Numbered from the stretch's first letter, positions 34,089-43,674 are shown. The stretch is DNA of 64,000 nt from DATLRC01 sp035534895 (GCA_035534895.1 DATLRC010000021.1:140708-204707); one strand, 5' to 3'. Numbers and translations are program-made. The notes: generated by a model from the letters alone, not told the origin.

Positions 34089-34958
34089 CGACTGTTTTTG
34101 ACAAACTGGGCAGAGGTGTGTCCCACGGCCACCAAGACGGATTTTAATAATCACCCCGCCACATCTTGGGCAGTTCTGGCCACTGCGCCGAAAAACCTTG
34201 GCAAAAACTAAATAACCGCCTTTTTTACCCTCAGCATTAACATAGTTACGATCCGTTGATCCACCCTTTCTGATACTCAATCGCAATATGGCTCTTAGTG
34301 ATTTATGCAGCTGCTTAATGTGGTAGTCACTGAGCTGGTCAACAAGTGTCTTTGGATGAATTTTTGCTGACCACAGACTTTCGTCTGCATAAATATTGCC
34401 GACTCCGGCAATAACTGTCTGGTCAATCAGGGCAACTTTGATTGGGCTACGCTTTCGTCGCTCAAGACAGCGTTTCATCTCTTGCCAACTAAAATCTACA
34501 GCTAGGGGTTCTGGTCCCAACTTTTTAAAAAAATCGAGTTCTCCTACTTCACGCGTTGGTAAAAGTTTTAACCAACCAAATTTACGTTGATCATTAAAAA
34601 ATAATTTGCTACTGTCCGAAAATTCAAAAATAACTCGGGTCGATTTATCAGGCAAATTACCGATCAGTGAATCGCTAGGATGACCTGCCCCAAAACGTAC
34701 ATTGTGGCCTCGGAAGACCAACTGGCCAGTCATTTTAAGGTGGATGACTAACGAGTAATGACTACTTAGATCTATCAATATTAGTTTTGCACGTCGACTA
34801 ACAGATACGATTTCGGAACCGAGCAAATGGCGTTGTCTGTCCTGGTCGACCAATGGAAACGATTTTGCCCAGACTAATTGAACATCAGTAATTATTTTGC
34901 CAACTAATAGCCTAGCCAAGCCCCTGCTAACTGTCTCGACTTCTGGCAACTCCGGCAT
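34080..34958 (-). CDS. mutM: Formamidopyrimidine-DNA glycosylase
   Basis: MutM excises 8-oxoguanine and opened purines, then nicks the site. The start MPELPEVETVSRGL supplies the catalytic N-terminal Pro and Glu. Lys in HLKMTGQLVF, the helix-two-turn-helix VIAGVGNIYADESLWSAKIHP, and the zinc finger NCPRCGGVIIKIRLGGRGTHLCPVCQ are all intact. The length of 292 aa includes a small insertion after the first beta strands. TATACT ten bases before the ATG suggests a very short leader. Confidence 0.95.
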   Translation of the reverse strand: MPELPEVETVSRGLARLLVGKIITDVQLVWAKSFPLVDQDRQRHLLGSEIVSVSRRAKLILIDLSSHYSLVIHLKMTGQLVFRGHNVRFGAGHPSDSLIGNLPDKSTRVIFEFSDSSKLFFNDQRKFGWLKLLPTREVGELDFFKKLGPEPLAVDFSWQEMKRCLERRKRSPIKVALIDQTVIAGVGNIYADESLWSAKIHPKTLVDQLSDYHIKQLHKSLRAILRLSIRKGGSTDRNYVNAEGKKGGYLVFAKVFRRSGQNCPRCGGVIIKIRLGGRGTHLCPVCQKQSLL

Positions 34959-35003
34959 TTACCTTAACAGTATAACAAAAATATTCTATTGACCTCTGGA
35001 GTT

Positions 35004-35402
35004 TTAGGATATTTTACCGCTCTTTTCAAACATCTCTATGTCGGCTGCTAACTCATAAAAGGCTTGTTGCTGGTGTTCAATGGTTAAATCACGCTCTCGT
35101 TGGTCGGGATCAAAGTATTGGCCAAGCATTTGGGCAGCCTCAGCAGCCTGCCACCCTTCGGCATTTGCGAAAGTCATAATATGTTTAAGCCCATTCACAA
35201 TCAGATCAGCCTCTGGCCCGATGAACTGTTCTAATTCGGGCATCGTTTGATGTCCAATTATCCGTTCTAAAAAGAGATTTGCTTTATTGACCAATGCCTC
35301 CTCACTAGAGTAAGCATGAATAATGCGGCCTACCATAAACACTTCTGCACTATCCTGACAAATAAGGCCCGTTAACCCTTGGTTGTTTTCAATACGACGC
35401 AT
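35004..35402 (-). CDS. Cytoplasmic protein of unknown function
   Basis: From the ATG at 35402 the product is 132 aa, starting MRRIENNQGLTGLICQDSAE. It is acidic and helical with many Glu/Gln residues and no membrane segment. A TTG nine bases upstream is possible but has no better ribosome site. No family is recognised. It is 45 bases downstream of mutM on the same strand. Confidence 0.65.
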   Translation of the reverse strand: MRRIENNQGLTGLICQDSAEVFMVGRIIHAYSSEEALVNKANLFLERIIGHQTMPELEQFIGPEADLIVNGLKHIMTFANAEGWQAAEAAQMLGQYFDPDQRERDLTIEHQQQAFYELAADIEMFEKSGKIS

Positions 35403-35411
35403 ATAGGTCAA

Positions 35412-35552
35412 TTGTTTCTATTTTTATAAGCACATTAGCCACTATATGCCTAGTGATGGACCTGTCAATAACCTCCTTGACTATGACCCCAGAAAGTTGT
35501 GATTAATATCATCTCCTAGGACACATGCCGATTGGTCATCTATACTTAAGAG
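35412..35552. other. Divergent gap with promoter of the DciA-like gene
   Basis: No gene is visible in this gap. TATACT at 35541-35546 lies six bases before the plus-strand ATG at 35553. An AT-rich TTATAAAAATAG near 35430 may serve the minus-strand gene. Confidence 0.4.
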
Positions 35553-35789
35553 ATGGATTCTTTAAATGACATACTAAGCCGTAAAAATTTTGATTTACCG
35601 CCGGCAATAACAGCTATCAAGGAATATATCCGGCAGCAATTCCAAGAAGAAGTTGAAGTTTTGATAGGCGAAAACGACATAATAATTTGTACTAAGAGTG
35701 CCGCTTTGGCAGGCAGTTTACGATTACGCACTCCTGTGATCAAAAAACTAGCCGCAACAGATAAACGGTTAAGCTTCAGGATTGGCTAA
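35553..35789 (+). CDS. DciA/DUF721-like short protein
   Basis: This 78-aa protein has the pattern of the DciA (DUF721) core: AITAIKEYIRQQFQEEVEVLIGENDIIICTKSAALAGSLRLRTPVIKKLA, ending LSFRIG, close to the usual SALAQELRLR ... I+DIRFRIG end. DciA loads the replicative helicase in bacteria without DnaC. This copy is short and lacks the N-terminal region, so a complete function is uncertain. The start is leaderless in type. Its 3' end overlaps the convergent HAD gene by 21 bases. Confidence 0.6.
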   Translation: MDSLNDILSRKNFDLPPAITAIKEYIRQQFQEEVEVLIGENDIIICTKSAALAGSLRLRTPVIKKLAATDKRLSFRIG

Positions 35790-36350
35790 TAGTTTCTCAA
35801 GATCAGCCTTGGCTTGGCTAAAATCTCGATACAAAATTGCTTTCATGCCAGCTGCTTTTGCGCCCTCGCAGTGCCGAGGCTGGTCATCAAGTAAAATAAC
35901 TTCTGAGGGTAGAGCACCGAGCCGTTCGGCAATTTGATGATAGGCTTCGGGGTGTGGTTTTAGATGTCCTGTTTCATAAGATAAGGCTATTTCATCAAAC
36001 ATTTTCAGCTGAGCAGTTTCAAATATCGTTTCTAGCCAGTTGTCACCTGCGTTAGAGAGCATGCCGATCTTATATTTGCCCTTTAGATGATTGCCAATAT
36101 ATTCAAGCAGTGGCCGATTGGGAACATTGTCATCCAGTCTGGCCCTTACTTCTTGAGACGGTACACCAGATAGCTGTGCAATGTCATCAATGAAAATATC
36201 GTAACTGTAGCGACCTCTGTCCAGCCGATGCAATAACTGATTGGCTTTGTCGAGCTTTTGAGGCTGGTTAGCAAAATATTGATTACGAAAAGCAATCCAA
36301 CCCTCTGTTGTCAGCACTCCGAAGCAATCGAAAACAATTGCCTTTGTCAT
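35769..36350 (-). CDS. HAD-superfamily hydrolase
   Basis: This is a haloacid-dehalogenase-like phosphatase of subfamily I with an alpha-helical cap. Motif I is IVFDCFGVL (DxFGV replaces DxDGT), motif II is IGMLSNAG, motif III is the Lys in GHLKPHPEAY and motif IV is VILLDDQPRHCEGAKAAGM. DxFGVL and SNA are typical of the YihX / epoxide hydrolase N-terminal group, acting on small sugar or nucleotide phosphates. The substrate is unknown. TATAAT (36358-36363) lies seven bases before the ATG. Confidence 0.88.
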   Translation of the reverse strand: MTKAIVFDCFGVLTTEGWIAFRNQYFANQPQKLDKANQLLHRLDRGRYSYDIFIDDIAQLSGVPSQEVRARLDDNVPNRPLLEYIGNHLKGKYKIGMLSNAGDNWLETIFETAQLKMFDEIALSYETGHLKPHPEAYHQIAERLGALPSEVILLDDQPRHCEGAKAAGMKAILYRDFSQAKADLEKLLANPEA

Positions 36351-36388
36351 GCCTTGAATTATATAGGGCGTTTCAATTGGGACGAAAC

Positions 36389-36940
36389 TTATAGATTAAT
36401 GTCGGCTGTCAATTGATCATAAGATGGCACCTGAGCTTCGAAAATCTGGACCACTTCTGAGGACTGACCCTTAAAGGTAGCCGCACCGCCGCATGATGTT
36501 GACCAAAAATGCTCGATTTTTTTGCCGTCGGCATTGACGATTTCGAAGATATAGCGATCGCCTAGAGGACAATAACCGCGTTCATCCTGTAAGGCTGGTG
36601 CTGTGTTCCCTTGGTTGTACTTAAGAAGCTGCAAGGCTTGGAGAAAGGCCCCATAAGCGTTCTCGGTCATTGGATAACTCTCCGTGCTCAGAACGCTGCC
36701 ATCATAGCCCGTCAAAATATTAAAAATTGTTTGATCACGACCAACAGTAATCTCTATTTGTCGGTGATCAGCTGGATCATTGAGTGGGCCGTCAATCGTT
36801 AAGCGTGTCTCGGTGGTGCTGTTGGCATAGGATGTAACGGGTACTTGAGCCAAGGGTTTGTGATTACCGCCACTTATAATCAATACTATAACCAATAGTA
36901 TGAGTCCAATGGCAACTAAAATACCAAAAAAATAACGCAT
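36389..36940 (-). CDS. Membrane-anchored extracellular protein of unknown function
   Basis: One N-terminal transmembrane helix (residues 4-24, FFGILVAIGLILLVIVLII) is followed by an exported domain of about 155 residues with a conserved-looking pair of cysteines (GYCPLGDRYIF and STSCGGAATF), likely a disulfide. The segment EITVGRDQTIFNILTGYDG suggests a small beta-rich domain. GAGGTGC precedes the ATG as a ribosome site. No family is assigned. Confidence 0.72.
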   Translation of the reverse strand: MRYFFGILVAIGLILLVIVLIISGGNHKPLAQVPVTSYANSTTETRLTIDGPLNDPADHRQIEITVGRDQTIFNILTGYDGSVLSTESYPMTENAYGAFLQALQLLKYNQGNTAPALQDERGYCPLGDRYIFEIVNADGKKIEHFWSTSCGGAATFKGQSSEVVQIFEAQVPSYDQLTADINL

Positions 36941-37018
36941 TGCCTATTAAGCACCTCTTATCATAAGAAATATAGTATCACAAACTCTGAATTTTTGCAA
37001 ACGTGAGATAATAGATAT

Positions 37019-37474
37019 ATGAGTCTGCGTTATGAAACCGGCATCGCCACTCTAAGCCAGTTTGTTATTATGAGTGGCCTTAACTTAGTAAATACTGTTG
37101 CTTCAAGTATTTCCGGCTGCAGTAACGCCAGCGGTGATTGTGTCAGTAACATCTTGTTATCGCTAATTTATTTCTTACTGATTGCCCTTTGGTTTGGGCT
37201 TTTGTCAATCTTTGGCTATGCCGCCCAAGACCGACGTAGTCGTAAGCTTGCCCAGATATTAATTGCTGCCGAGGTTCTAGTGGCAACTGTATCTTTATTC
37301 GATGCCCGCCACTATCCCAATATCTTGGGGCTAATTACTAGTCTAATAGACTTTGGTTTAGCCATCTGGATAATAAGTCTGGCCTTTAGATTGGCCAGAG
37401 CCAACGGGGGTCGGGTGGTCACAACTAAGATGATACGGCGTAAGCGTCTGCCTAAAATAAAAACGCCGAGATAG
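37019..37474 (+). CDS. Multi-pass membrane protein of unknown function
   Basis: The 151-aa product has about four transmembrane helices (residues 8-30, 43-68, 80-98, 104-125) and a basic cytoplasmic tail (KMIRRKRLPKIKTPR), so the C-terminus is probably inside. Cysteines near residues 33-41 (SGCSNASGDC) could form an external disulfide. GATAAT (37007-37012) precedes the ATG by six bases. The function is unknown. Confidence 0.7.
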   Translation: MSLRYETGIATLSQFVIMSGLNLVNTVASSISGCSNASGDCVSNILLSLIYFLLIALWFGLLSIFGYAAQDRRSRKLAQILIAAEVLVATVSLFDARHYPNILGLITSLIDFGLAIWIISLAFRLARANGGRVVTTKMIRRKRLPKIKTPR

Positions 37475-37536
37475 GGTTTCAATATTTAGCCCCTTGATGC
37501 CCAGTAAGGCTTATCGCTTGGAGGATATCCAGCCCC

Positions 37537-40191
37537 CTACAAAGCTCCCCAGTTTTGGCCAATACTAGTGTCAACTGTTAGCTTCACCGGCAATTGATAG
37601 ACATTTTCCATAGTATCCTTGAGTAATTTAGCGATCCGTTCAGCTACTTCTTCGGGACACTCAACCAGAATTGAGTCATGGACTTGAAGTAACATCTGGC
37701 AATCATTGTGCTGGGCTGATAGTTTGTCGGCAATCTGACTCATTGCAAGCTTCATAATATCGGCTGCTGTGCCCTGAAAGGGCATATTAACCGCTTGCCG
37801 TAGAGCAGCTTCCCTAACTACAAAATTAGAAGAGTGAATGTCTGGTGTTGGTCGACGACGTCCGAAGAGGGTTTCAACAAAGCCCTCACTACGAGCCTTG
37901 TCACGAATTGTTTCAATATATTCCAGTAGTTTGGGACGAACTTCAAAATACTTGGTAATAAAATTTTTGGCGGCTTCGTAGGTCATACCTGTTGCCGCAG
38001 CCAGGCCGTGGGGACTGAGGCCATACATCACACCAAAGTTTACAACTTTAGCATCACGTCGCATATTTTTTGTAACATCCTCGATTTGGCGACCGTAGAT
38101 TTCGGCAGCCGTTGCGGTATGGACATCAACATCATCGTTGAACTGATCGATCAACTGCTGGTCACCACACAGATAGGCAGCCAGGCGTAGTTCAAATTGT
38201 GAATAATCAGCACCGACTAGTTTCTTGCCCTTTGTGGCAATAAAAGCACTGCGAATATGGCGTCCTAGTTCAGTACGAATTGGGATGTTCTGAAGGTTCG
38301 GATCAGAGCTTGAAAGACGACCGGTTTGGGCAACCGTCAGACTAAAAGTAGTGTGCAGTCGAGACTGTTTATCGACTAATTTGGGCAAAGCATCAACATA
38401 GGTGTTTTGGAGTTTGGCAACTTCCCTGTACTGGGACAATAAACCAATTATTGGGTGTAAACTGTGTAGCTTCTGAAGCTCACTAGCGGCTGTTGAATAG
38501 CCAGTTTTACCCTTTTTAATTCCTTGTGTCGATAGCTTTAGTTTGTCAAACAAAATTTCAGCTAGTTGGCTTGGACTATCAATATTAAATTCCTGGTCAG
38601 CATGACCAAAAATCTGTTGGCGTAAGTCAGAAAGACTGTCTTCGATCTTCTCCGAGAATTTCGTGAGGTACGGTCTATCGAGTTCTATGCCTGTGTGCTC
38701 CATCTGGGCTAGTACTGGTATAACCGGCCATTCAATAGTTTCGGCCAAAGTTAACAACTTAGGTAATTTTTGGAGCTGCTTGATTTGTAAATTATGGAGT
38801 GCTTTTATAACACCCATAATCTCTGGACCTTTTTGGATTAATTCATCAAGGTCAAGTTCATCAAGCGATGAACCTTCATAATCTAGATCGGTTTGGGCCA
38901 GCTCAGTTAGAGTTCGCTCCCGCCGTAAGCTATTTATCAGAAAAGCACCGACTTGGACGTCATGGTCAACTTTTGGTAAGTCAAGACCGAGCTCGATAAA
39001 CAATTCGAGGGTCGTTTTCAGATCATAGCCAATAATTGGAGGTAAGTTTTGGAGCTTGTTTCTTAAATCACTTGGATTCAATTTTGGCAAATCAAGCGTC
39101 AAGACATTTTGGCCATCAATGCTCATTATCAGAGCCTGGGGATGGGTTCCGTGCTTACCACCGCAACGACTGTGGACCCAAAGTTGTTTGGCGTCACCGA
39201 TCTTGAGCAGCTCTAGTTTTGCAGACGAATCGATAATCGTATTGTTGCCTGTCCTAGAGCGCCGGCCACCTTGAGTGTCGACATGATTATCAATTGCCAC
39301 TTGCATAACTTCTGGTAATTGACGAATCAGGCTCCGAAATTCTAGTTTTTGGAGCAATTGTAAAATTTTTTCTGGCTGCATTTTACTACCGTCAACCTCT
39401 TTGAGATTAAGTTTAACCGGTGCGTCGGTCCAGATAGCTGCTAGTTTCTTGCTCAAGTATGCCAGATCCTTACCGGCTTCCAGTTTGAGTCGTAAACTAT
39501 CACGAAGAAGTGGCAAATTATCATAGACATTGTCCAGGCTCTTATAATCTTTCAGTAGTTGAATAGCTGTTTTTTGACCGACACCCGGAACACCAGGAAT
39601 ATTGTCTGAACTGTCCCCCTGCAGAGCTTTGAGATCCAAAAAAGCCGAGACTGGAATACCGTATTTAGCTTTGAAGCTTTCTGAGCTATACAAATCAATA
39701 TTTGATAGTCCTGTTTTTAAGACAAAAATTTTAGTTAGCGGCCCGATCAGTTGTAAGGCATCAAGATCAGACGTTACAAGTAAGCTTTCGATACCCCGGC
39801 GTTCTGCCTGCAAGGCCAAGGTCCCCATAATGTCATCTGCTTCGTAATCGTCAAGTTCGTATAACGGCCAGCCAAAAGCCTTCAGCAATTGGTGCAAGAT
39901 AGGAATTTGGTCATAGAAATCTGGAGGGGCCGGTTTACGGCCAGCCTTATATTCGGGATAAAGGACTAATCGTTTTCGAATATTGGTCTTCGGTTTATCC
40001 CAAGCCACAGCCACATAGTCTGGCTTCAGACGGCGAATGACTTCAAGGGCCATTGTAGCAAAGCCAAAAACGCCACCAGTAGCTGTTCCATCTTTTGTGC
40101 TCAGATTTGGTAAGGCATAGTAGCCGCGGTAAAAAACAGATTTGCCGTCAATGATTGCCAAACGCTTATGTTTAACCGATGTTTGTTCCAT
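37537..40191 (-). CDS. polA: DNA polymerase I, proofreading site lost
   Basis: This enzyme acts in repair and Okazaki-fragment processing. The N-terminal 5' nuclease is intact (IDGKSVFYRGYYALP, DDYEADDIMGTLA, TSDLDALQLI, QGDSSDNIPGVPGVGQKTA). The central 3'-5' exonuclease fold has lost its acidic residues: there is no DxE motif, NLKYD is DLKTT, and no YAxxD is seen. The polymerase domain has TGRLSSSDPNLQNIPIR, motif A GADYSQFELRLAA, the O-helix RRDAKVVNFGVMYG and motif C QVHDSILVE. Ser840 replaces the Glu usual after the catalytic Asp839. TATACT (40198-40203) lies six bases before the ATG. Confidence 0.95.
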   Translation of the reverse strand: MEQTSVKHKRLAIIDGKSVFYRGYYALPNLSTKDGTATGGVFGFATMALEVIRRLKPDYVAVAWDKPKTNIRKRLVLYPEYKAGRKPAPPDFYDQIPILHQLLKAFGWPLYELDDYEADDIMGTLALQAERRGIESLLVTSDLDALQLIGPLTKIFVLKTGLSNIDLYSSESFKAKYGIPVSAFLDLKALQGDSSDNIPGVPGVGQKTAIQLLKDYKSLDNVYDNLPLLRDSLRLKLEAGKDLAYLSKKLAAIWTDAPVKLNLKEVDGSKMQPEKILQLLQKLEFRSLIRQLPEVMQVAIDNHVDTQGGRRSRTGNNTIIDSSAKLELLKIGDAKQLWVHSRCGGKHGTHPQALIMSIDGQNVLTLDLPKLNPSDLRNKLQNLPPIIGYDLKTTLELFIELGLDLPKVDHDVQVGAFLINSLRRERTLTELAQTDLDYEGSSLDELDLDELIQKGPEIMGVIKALHNLQIKQLQKLPKLLTLAETIEWPVIPVLAQMEHTGIELDRPYLTKFSEKIEDSLSDLRQQIFGHADQEFNIDSPSQLAEILFDKLKLSTQGIKKGKTGYSTAASELQKLHSLHPIIGLLSQYREVAKLQNTYVDALPKLVDKQSRLHTTFSLTVAQTGRLSSSDPNLQNIPIRTELGRHIRSAFIATKGKKLVGADYSQFELRLAAYLCGDQQLIDQFNDDVDVHTATAAEIYGRQIEDVTKNMRRDAKVVNFGVMYGLSPHGLAAATGMTYEAAKNFITKYFEVRPKLLEYIETIRDKARSEGFVETLFGRRRPTPDIHSSNFVVREAALRQAVNMPFQGTAADIMKLAMSQIADKLSAQHNDCQMLLQVHDSILVECPEEVAERIAKLLKDTMENVYQLPVKLTVDTSIGQNWGAL

Positions 40192-40265
40192 GCTAACAGT
40201 ATACCCTGATCTGGTAAAGCAATAATATCTGTCGTTTGGCTGTCTGGTCGGTATAATGCTTATGT

Positions 40266-43097
40266 ATGGACAACTCCCGTCAGCTTAATTATTACCGTCT
40301 AAGTGTTGATGAAGTTCTCGACCAACTCAACAGCCGAAGAAGTGGCTTAAATAGCCGAGAAATCAGTGAACGCCAAGAACGCTTTGGTAGTAATGTCCTG
40401 CATCGTACCTCTCATGAACTAGCTATTGTTACGCTGTTCAGACAATTTAAGAACCTGCTGGTAATCATGTTGTTGATCAGCGCCACGTTTGCAATCTATT
40501 TAAACGATATCCGTACAGCTACAATTCTGATTCTAATTGCTCTTTTAAACACCGGGGTTGGCTTCTTTCAAGAACATAAAGCCGAAACACTAATTGAAAG
40601 TCTGGAACAACTATTGGTGCCAAAAGCCAAGCTCCTTAGAAACGGTAAACTCGGAGAGGCTGATTCTTCCGAAGTAGTTATGGGTGACATCGTATATATC
40701 GAAGAAGGTGATAGTGTTCCGGCCGATTTACGACTGATTGATGAGGAAGAGTTAGCAACCAATGACTTTGCTATGACTGGCGAGTCCAATCCTAGTCGTA
40801 AATTTGTTCATGCAATTACTAGTGACGTGCCACTTGGCAACCGACATAACTTGGCCTTCATGGGAACAACCGTTGCCACAGGGCATGGGCATGGCATTGT
40901 AGTCGGTATAGGCATGCACACTGAGCTGGGCCGAATTGCCAGCCTAAGTCAGGTTACCCATAGTCAGACATCACCCCTCCAACAAGAGATGAATCATCTG
41001 GCTACTCGCTTAGCTCAAGGCACCGTCATCTTGGCTCTACTACTAACTATAATTGCTTTACGGGCCAATTTGGGACTTCATGCCGCATTACTATTTGGTA
41101 TCGGTATTGGTGCAGCAATGATCCCTAACGGGTTAGTTGCCGAGGTTAATATTACCTTGGCTCAAACGGCTGGTCGATTAGCTCGAGCCAGGGCTTTGGT
41201 TAAAAAACTTTCAGCAGTTGAAACTTTAGGAGCAACTAATATAATCCTGACTGATAAAACCGGCACTTTGACTAAAAACGAGATGACTGTCCAGCAACTG
41301 CTGATTGGGCGAACGGCCTATAACGTTACTGGTACCGGCTACGCCAATAATGGCCTTGTAGTTAATCTAAATAATAAGTCGCTAGATGACAAAACTCTCA
41401 AAAACCTAGAACTCTTTTTCAAGACCGCTGTGTTAGCTAGCAATGCCAAGGTTAGCCCACCCGATGCCGAGCACCCAACCTGGTACGTTTTGGGTGACCC
41501 AACAGAAGGAGCCTTAATAACCCTAGCCCACAAATCAGGTCTGGATAGCGATTTACTAACCAGCCAGCATCCAGAAATTAGAGAATTTCAGTTTGACTCC
41601 GGTCGCAAACTAATGAGTTCAGTGCGCCACTATGAAGACCGCGTCTTTATTTTTGTAAAAGGTGCTCCTGAGGTAGTTTTGGCACATAGTCATGACCTAT
41701 GGGACCATGAACATATCCGACCATTGACAGACAACGATCGTCAATTCTTTAAAGCCCACACTGAATCTTTGGCCCACCAAGCAATGCGTAATCTCGGGTT
41801 AGCATACCGGGTCTTGCCTGTTAAGGCTAAGCTGCATGATTTAACTATGGAGATGGCTGAAAAAGACTTAACATTTCTGGGTATAGCCAGTATGCTTGAT
41901 CCCCTTAGAGAACAAGTACCTCAGGCCATGAGAGCCGCTCAAGGCGCCCATATCAAGGTTTCAATCGTCACCGGAGACTATCCTACAACTGCTGAAGCAA
42001 TTGCTACCAAAGCCCACTTGGGCAATAAGGTAAGTGTTATTTTGGGAGATGAACTAAGTCGTTTAGCAGATCCTCAAATCCTACAACTTATTGAACAGGG
42101 TGGCAGTGTATTCTCGCGTGTTTCTCCAGAAGATAAATTACGTATTGTTGACATTGCCAAACAACACGGTCAGGTGGTGGCGGTTACTGGTGATGGTATC
42201 AATGACGCACCGGCCCTAAAAAGAGCTGATATCGGTGTAGCTATGGGCAAAACAGGTACTGATGTAGCAAAAGATGCCTCTGGGATAGTGCTTCTCGACG
42301 ATAGTTTTGAAACACTTATCGGAGCAATAGAACAAGGGCGCTTAACTTTCCAGAATATTAAAAAAGCCGCCCGTTGCGCACTGACTGACAATTCCGGCGA
42401 GCTTTTCACCATCCTCTTGAGTCTAGCTGGCCAAACTATCTTTCATATACCGATAGCCATAACTGCCATCCAGATTTTAGCGATTGACATTATTGCTCAG
42501 ATTTTTCCGATTACCGCCCTCGGCTGGGATAATGCCCAGCATAATCTGATGCACGAAGAGCCACGCCGGTTGAGCGATCATATAATCAATCGGCGGGCAG
42601 TAGTTGAGTTCTTGGGCTTCGGGTTACTGACTGCTGCGCTTGCCTACTCCAATTTTTTGCTGTTCTTCGTCCGCCATCATCTCAGCCCAATTCAAACTAG
42701 TACGAACAGCTCGTTTTATTTCAGAGCAACGATCCTTACCTACTTGAGTATCGTACTCTGTCAATTTATTTATTTGATGCTGGTAAGATCTGATGAACAT
42801 GAGAGTTTGTGGACAAGCTATTTGTGGAGTAATAAAAAGCTGTTGGTTGCTTTTGGTATTTCCTTCTTCTGTATTGCCAATCTTATGTATAACCCCTGGA
42901 TCAGTAGCTATTTCGGTGCTGGACCACTGAGCCTAAGCGACTGGATAAGTGCTCTGGTTTGTGCTGCAATTTACCTGCTAGTCAGTCTTCTAACGCGTCG
43001 TCAGCAACGACCAGCAACTAAATCACCGGGGACCAAAAGAGCCAATCATCTCCGCTTTATAGATCAAGAACTTGTTCCAGATCAGTCTGTAATTTGA
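40266..43097 (+). CDS. P-type cation-transporting ATPase (P2-like)
   Basis: This is a membrane pump with about ten helices. It shows an N-terminal cation-ATPase domain, the actuator motif TGES (171-174), the phosphorylation site DKTGTLTKNE with Asp330, nucleotide-binding KGAPE and the hinge GDGINDAPALKRADIGVAMG. The family would suggest Ca2+ or Na+ export. The ion-site residues differ from both: helix 4 reads IPNGL (Asn288) instead of IPEGL, and helix 6 reads AIDIIAQIFP where SERCA has VNLVTDGLP. Specificity therefore cannot be assigned. TATAAT (40252-40257) is eight bases before the ATG. The end overlaps the convergent kinase-like gene by 41 bases. Confidence 0.92.
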   Translation: MDNSRQLNYYRLSVDEVLDQLNSRRSGLNSREISERQERFGSNVLHRTSHELAIVTLFRQFKNLLVIMLLISATFAIYLNDIRTATILILIALLNTGVGFFQEHKAETLIESLEQLLVPKAKLLRNGKLGEADSSEVVMGDIVYIEEGDSVPADLRLIDEEELATNDFAMTGESNPSRKFVHAITSDVPLGNRHNLAFMGTTVATGHGHGIVVGIGMHTELGRIASLSQVTHSQTSPLQQEMNHLATRLAQGTVILALLLTIIALRANLGLHAALLFGIGIGAAMIPNGLVAEVNITLAQTAGRLARARALVKKLSAVETLGATNIILTDKTGTLTKNEMTVQQLLIGRTAYNVTGTGYANNGLVVNLNNKSLDDKTLKNLELFFKTAVLASNAKVSPPDAEHPTWYVLGDPTEGALITLAHKSGLDSDLLTSQHPEIREFQFDSGRKLMSSVRHYEDRVFIFVKGAPEVVLAHSHDLWDHEHIRPLTDNDRQFFKAHTESLAHQAMRNLGLAYRVLPVKAKLHDLTMEMAEKDLTFLGIASMLDPLREQVPQAMRAAQGAHIKVSIVTGDYPTTAEAIATKAHLGNKVSVILGDELSRLADPQILQLIEQGGSVFSRVSPEDKLRIVDIAKQHGQVVAVTGDGINDAPALKRADIGVAMGKTGTDVAKDASGIVLLDDSFETLIGAIEQGRLTFQNIKKAARCALTDNSGELFTILLSLAGQTIFHIPIAITAIQILAIDIIAQIFPITALGWDNAQHNLMHEEPRRLSDHIINRRAVVEFLGFGLLTAALAYSNFLLFFVRHHLSPIQTSTNSSFYFRATILTYLSIVLCQFIYLMLVRSDEHESLWTSYLWSNKKLLVAFGISFFCIANLMYNPWISSYFGAGPLSLSDWISALVCAAIYLLVSLLTRRQQRPATKSPGTKRANHLRFIDQELVPDQSVI

Positions 43098-43647
43098 TTA
43101 AGTCGTTCCCGTTGTTCTCAAGAAATACATCACAACGCTCCTTAACACCAAGCATGTTGAGCGTCGCATTGTCTCCCCCTACAGCTTGACGCATTTCAGA
43201 TTCTTCTTCTTGCAAAAATTGTTCGAAGTTTTTGTTGTCTTCGCCGGCTCGGTCACGCAAGGCACTATTAGCTTGAATCCGACCATAGCGAACCCCAGAG
43301 TCAGCATCAATCCAAAGCATAGTTCCACCCAGCTGATGTACCCTATCGGCTTCGCCAGGATTACGCAGGCTTGCTATGGCCAGTCCTGCAAAGCGACCAG
43401 CTTGTTGGTGATATTTACTAAGCGCTTTATCAACCAGTACTCCTAGACCACTCTCTCGGCGCCACTCGGCACTTAATTGTCTTAGGTTCTGCCTAGTGAC
43501 AGCCATAGAACGTCGTTTAAGTTCATCTCTTAGCAAATCGGTAACCGAGACAAATAAATAATTATGTCGGCTAGCCAGAATTTGTCCGACACTGTCCTTG
43601 CCAGAACCATTTGTCCCACCAATCCCGATAATTTGTAGTTTGTTCAC
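43057..43647 (-). CDS. P-loop NMP-kinase-like / dephospho-CoA-kinase-like protein
   Basis: The Walker A GIGGTNGSGKDSVGQIL (residues 8-24) matches small-molecule kinases of the dephospho-CoA or nucleotide kinase type. A LID-like Arg-rich segment (VRYGRIQANSALRDRAGEDNKNFEQFL) and the C-terminal NNGNDLIKLQTDLEQVL also fit. The substrate is unknown. The start is GTG with AAAAAGG directly before it. It lies 27 bases downstream of rpoD and its 3' end overlaps the ATPase gene. Confidence 0.78.
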   Translation of the reverse strand: MNKLQIIGIGGTNGSGKDSVGQILASRHNYLFVSVTDLLRDELKRRSMAVTRQNLRQLSAEWRRESGLGVLVDKALSKYHQQAGRFAGLAIASLRNPGEADRVHQLGGTMLWIDADSGVRYGRIQANSALRDRAGEDNKNFEQFLQEEESEMRQAVGGDNATLNMLGVKERCDVFLENNGNDLIKLQTDLEQVLDL

Positions 43648-43674
43648 CCTTTTTGCTAAGTTAATTATTGTTAA

